A stretch of DNA of 64,000 nucleotides from Halomonas almeriensis (GTDB lineage Bacteria > Pseudomonadota > Gammaproteobacteria > Pseudomonadales > Halomonadaceae): contig NZ_JAUFPO010000009.1 of the NCBI RefSeq assembly GCF_030409235.1, forward strand, positions 62,001-126,000. The letters run 5' to 3'. Positions within the stretch are counted from its first letter, which is position 1. Each line of letters begins with the position of its first letter. The notes beneath the pieces are model-generated. The model made no database searches, was not told where the DNA came from, and saw only the letters and a list, made by a program, of their open reading frames with translations. Position numbers and translations under genes: made by a program. Positions 63,619 to 64,000 of this stretch are shown piece by piece.

Positions 63619-64000
63619 ATGCATGGCGTCGATGCGCAACGTGCCTTCACCCTGCTGGAAGCCTTGATCGCCCTGCTGGTGCTGTCGGTGGGCTTGCTGG
63701 GCATGGCGTCGCTGCAGCTGGAATCTCTGCGGGGCGCGCATCTGGGCTATCAGCGTGGACTGGCCAGCCTGGCGGCGCAGGACGCGGTGGAACTGCTCTG
63801 GTCGCGCCTTGAGGCGGGTGGCTGCCCGCGTCTGGGCGCGGCGGAAGCGGCCTGGCAGGACCGCTGGCAGGAGCACCTGCCGGGTCTGCAGGGCGAGGTC
63901 AGCGCGCTCGGCGGGGGCTGTCGCTACCGGATCCGCCTGGAGTGGTCGGGGGCCGCCCGCGAGGCGGCGACCACGCTGGTCTATCGGGCCCGCTTGCCCG
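63619..64000 (+). CDS. pilV: PilV-like minor pilin (partial, runs off the window)
   Basis: 127 codons are visible from the ATG at 63619. A short leader is followed by AFTLLEALIALLVLSVGLLG, the prepilin cleavage region with Glu5. MASLQLESLRGAHL is typical of PilV. The 3' end lies beyond position 64000. It is 16 bp downstream of the previous pilin gene and likely cotranscribed with it. Confidence 0.85.
   Translation, partial: MHGVDAQRAFTLLEALIALLVLSVGLLGMASLQLESLRGAHLGYQRGLASLAAQDAVELLWSRLEAGGCPRLGAAEAAWQDRWQEHLPGLQGEVSALGGGCRYRIRLEWSGAAREAATTLVYRARLP

Overview
The window is GC-rich chromosomal DNA (clearly below average only in an island near 25.5-33 kb) from a gammaproteobacterium. The gene set points to Halomonas or a close relative: RapA, a BCCT-type compatible-solute transporter, the ispB/rplU/rpmA/obgE and murJ/ribF/ileS/lspA/fkpB/ispH arrangements, and type IV minor pilins after ispH. 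The taxonomic call is inference from gene content and order, not from a marker-gene search.

Layout. 0-8.4 kb: rapA, a membrane thiol-disulfide protein, dkgB, and a LysR regulator divergent from an omega-amino-acid:pyruvate aminotransferase whose usual partner mmsA survives only as a 105-codon stub behind a heptad tandem repeat. 8.6-16.4 kb: a minus-strand operon (aldehyde dehydrogenase, atypical M19 dipeptidase-like protein, BCCT transporter, two unknown proteins) divergent from a LysR regulator; it looks like uptake and breakdown of a betaine or related amine. 16.4-25.3 kb: a complete GAK (Grasp, Amphi, Kinase) system of unknown function, with CofD-like protein, Nudix, PhoU-kinase fusion, ATP-grasp ligase, HprK-related kinase, SixA-Nudix fusion, histidine phosphatase, metallophosphoesterase and amphi-Trp protein; the last eight are packed with 4-20 bp overlaps or short gaps.

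25.3-33.2 kb: a chaperone-usher fimbrial operon (pilin, chaperone, usher, two-domain adhesin) bracketed by decayed mobile DNA: an orphan antitoxin and IS630 fragment on the left, an ISL3 relic cut by a decayed IS481 element on the right. 33.24-49.79 kb: a 16.5-kb integrative element in the 3' end of tRNA-Pro(CGG), bounded by perfect 45-bp direct repeats. It has a tyrosine integrase, an AlpA-like regulator, a tightly overlapping replication-type operon (Toprim protein, DUF3987 protein), a 1633-residue single-polypeptide (Type ISP) restriction-modification enzyme and several unknown genes. Its organisation resembles P4-like satellites. Three arrays of TGGCGGA-type iterons, a dyad-rich control region and a candidate small RNA lie in it.

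49.8-64 kb: the conserved housekeeping backbone: tRNA-Pro, ispB, rplU, rpmA, obgE, proB, rpsT, murJ, ribF, ileS, lspA, fkpB, ispH and the start of a minor-pilin cluster. A CTAG-flanked miniature inverted-repeat element overlaps the proB stop codon. No rRNA genes or CRISPR arrays were seen.
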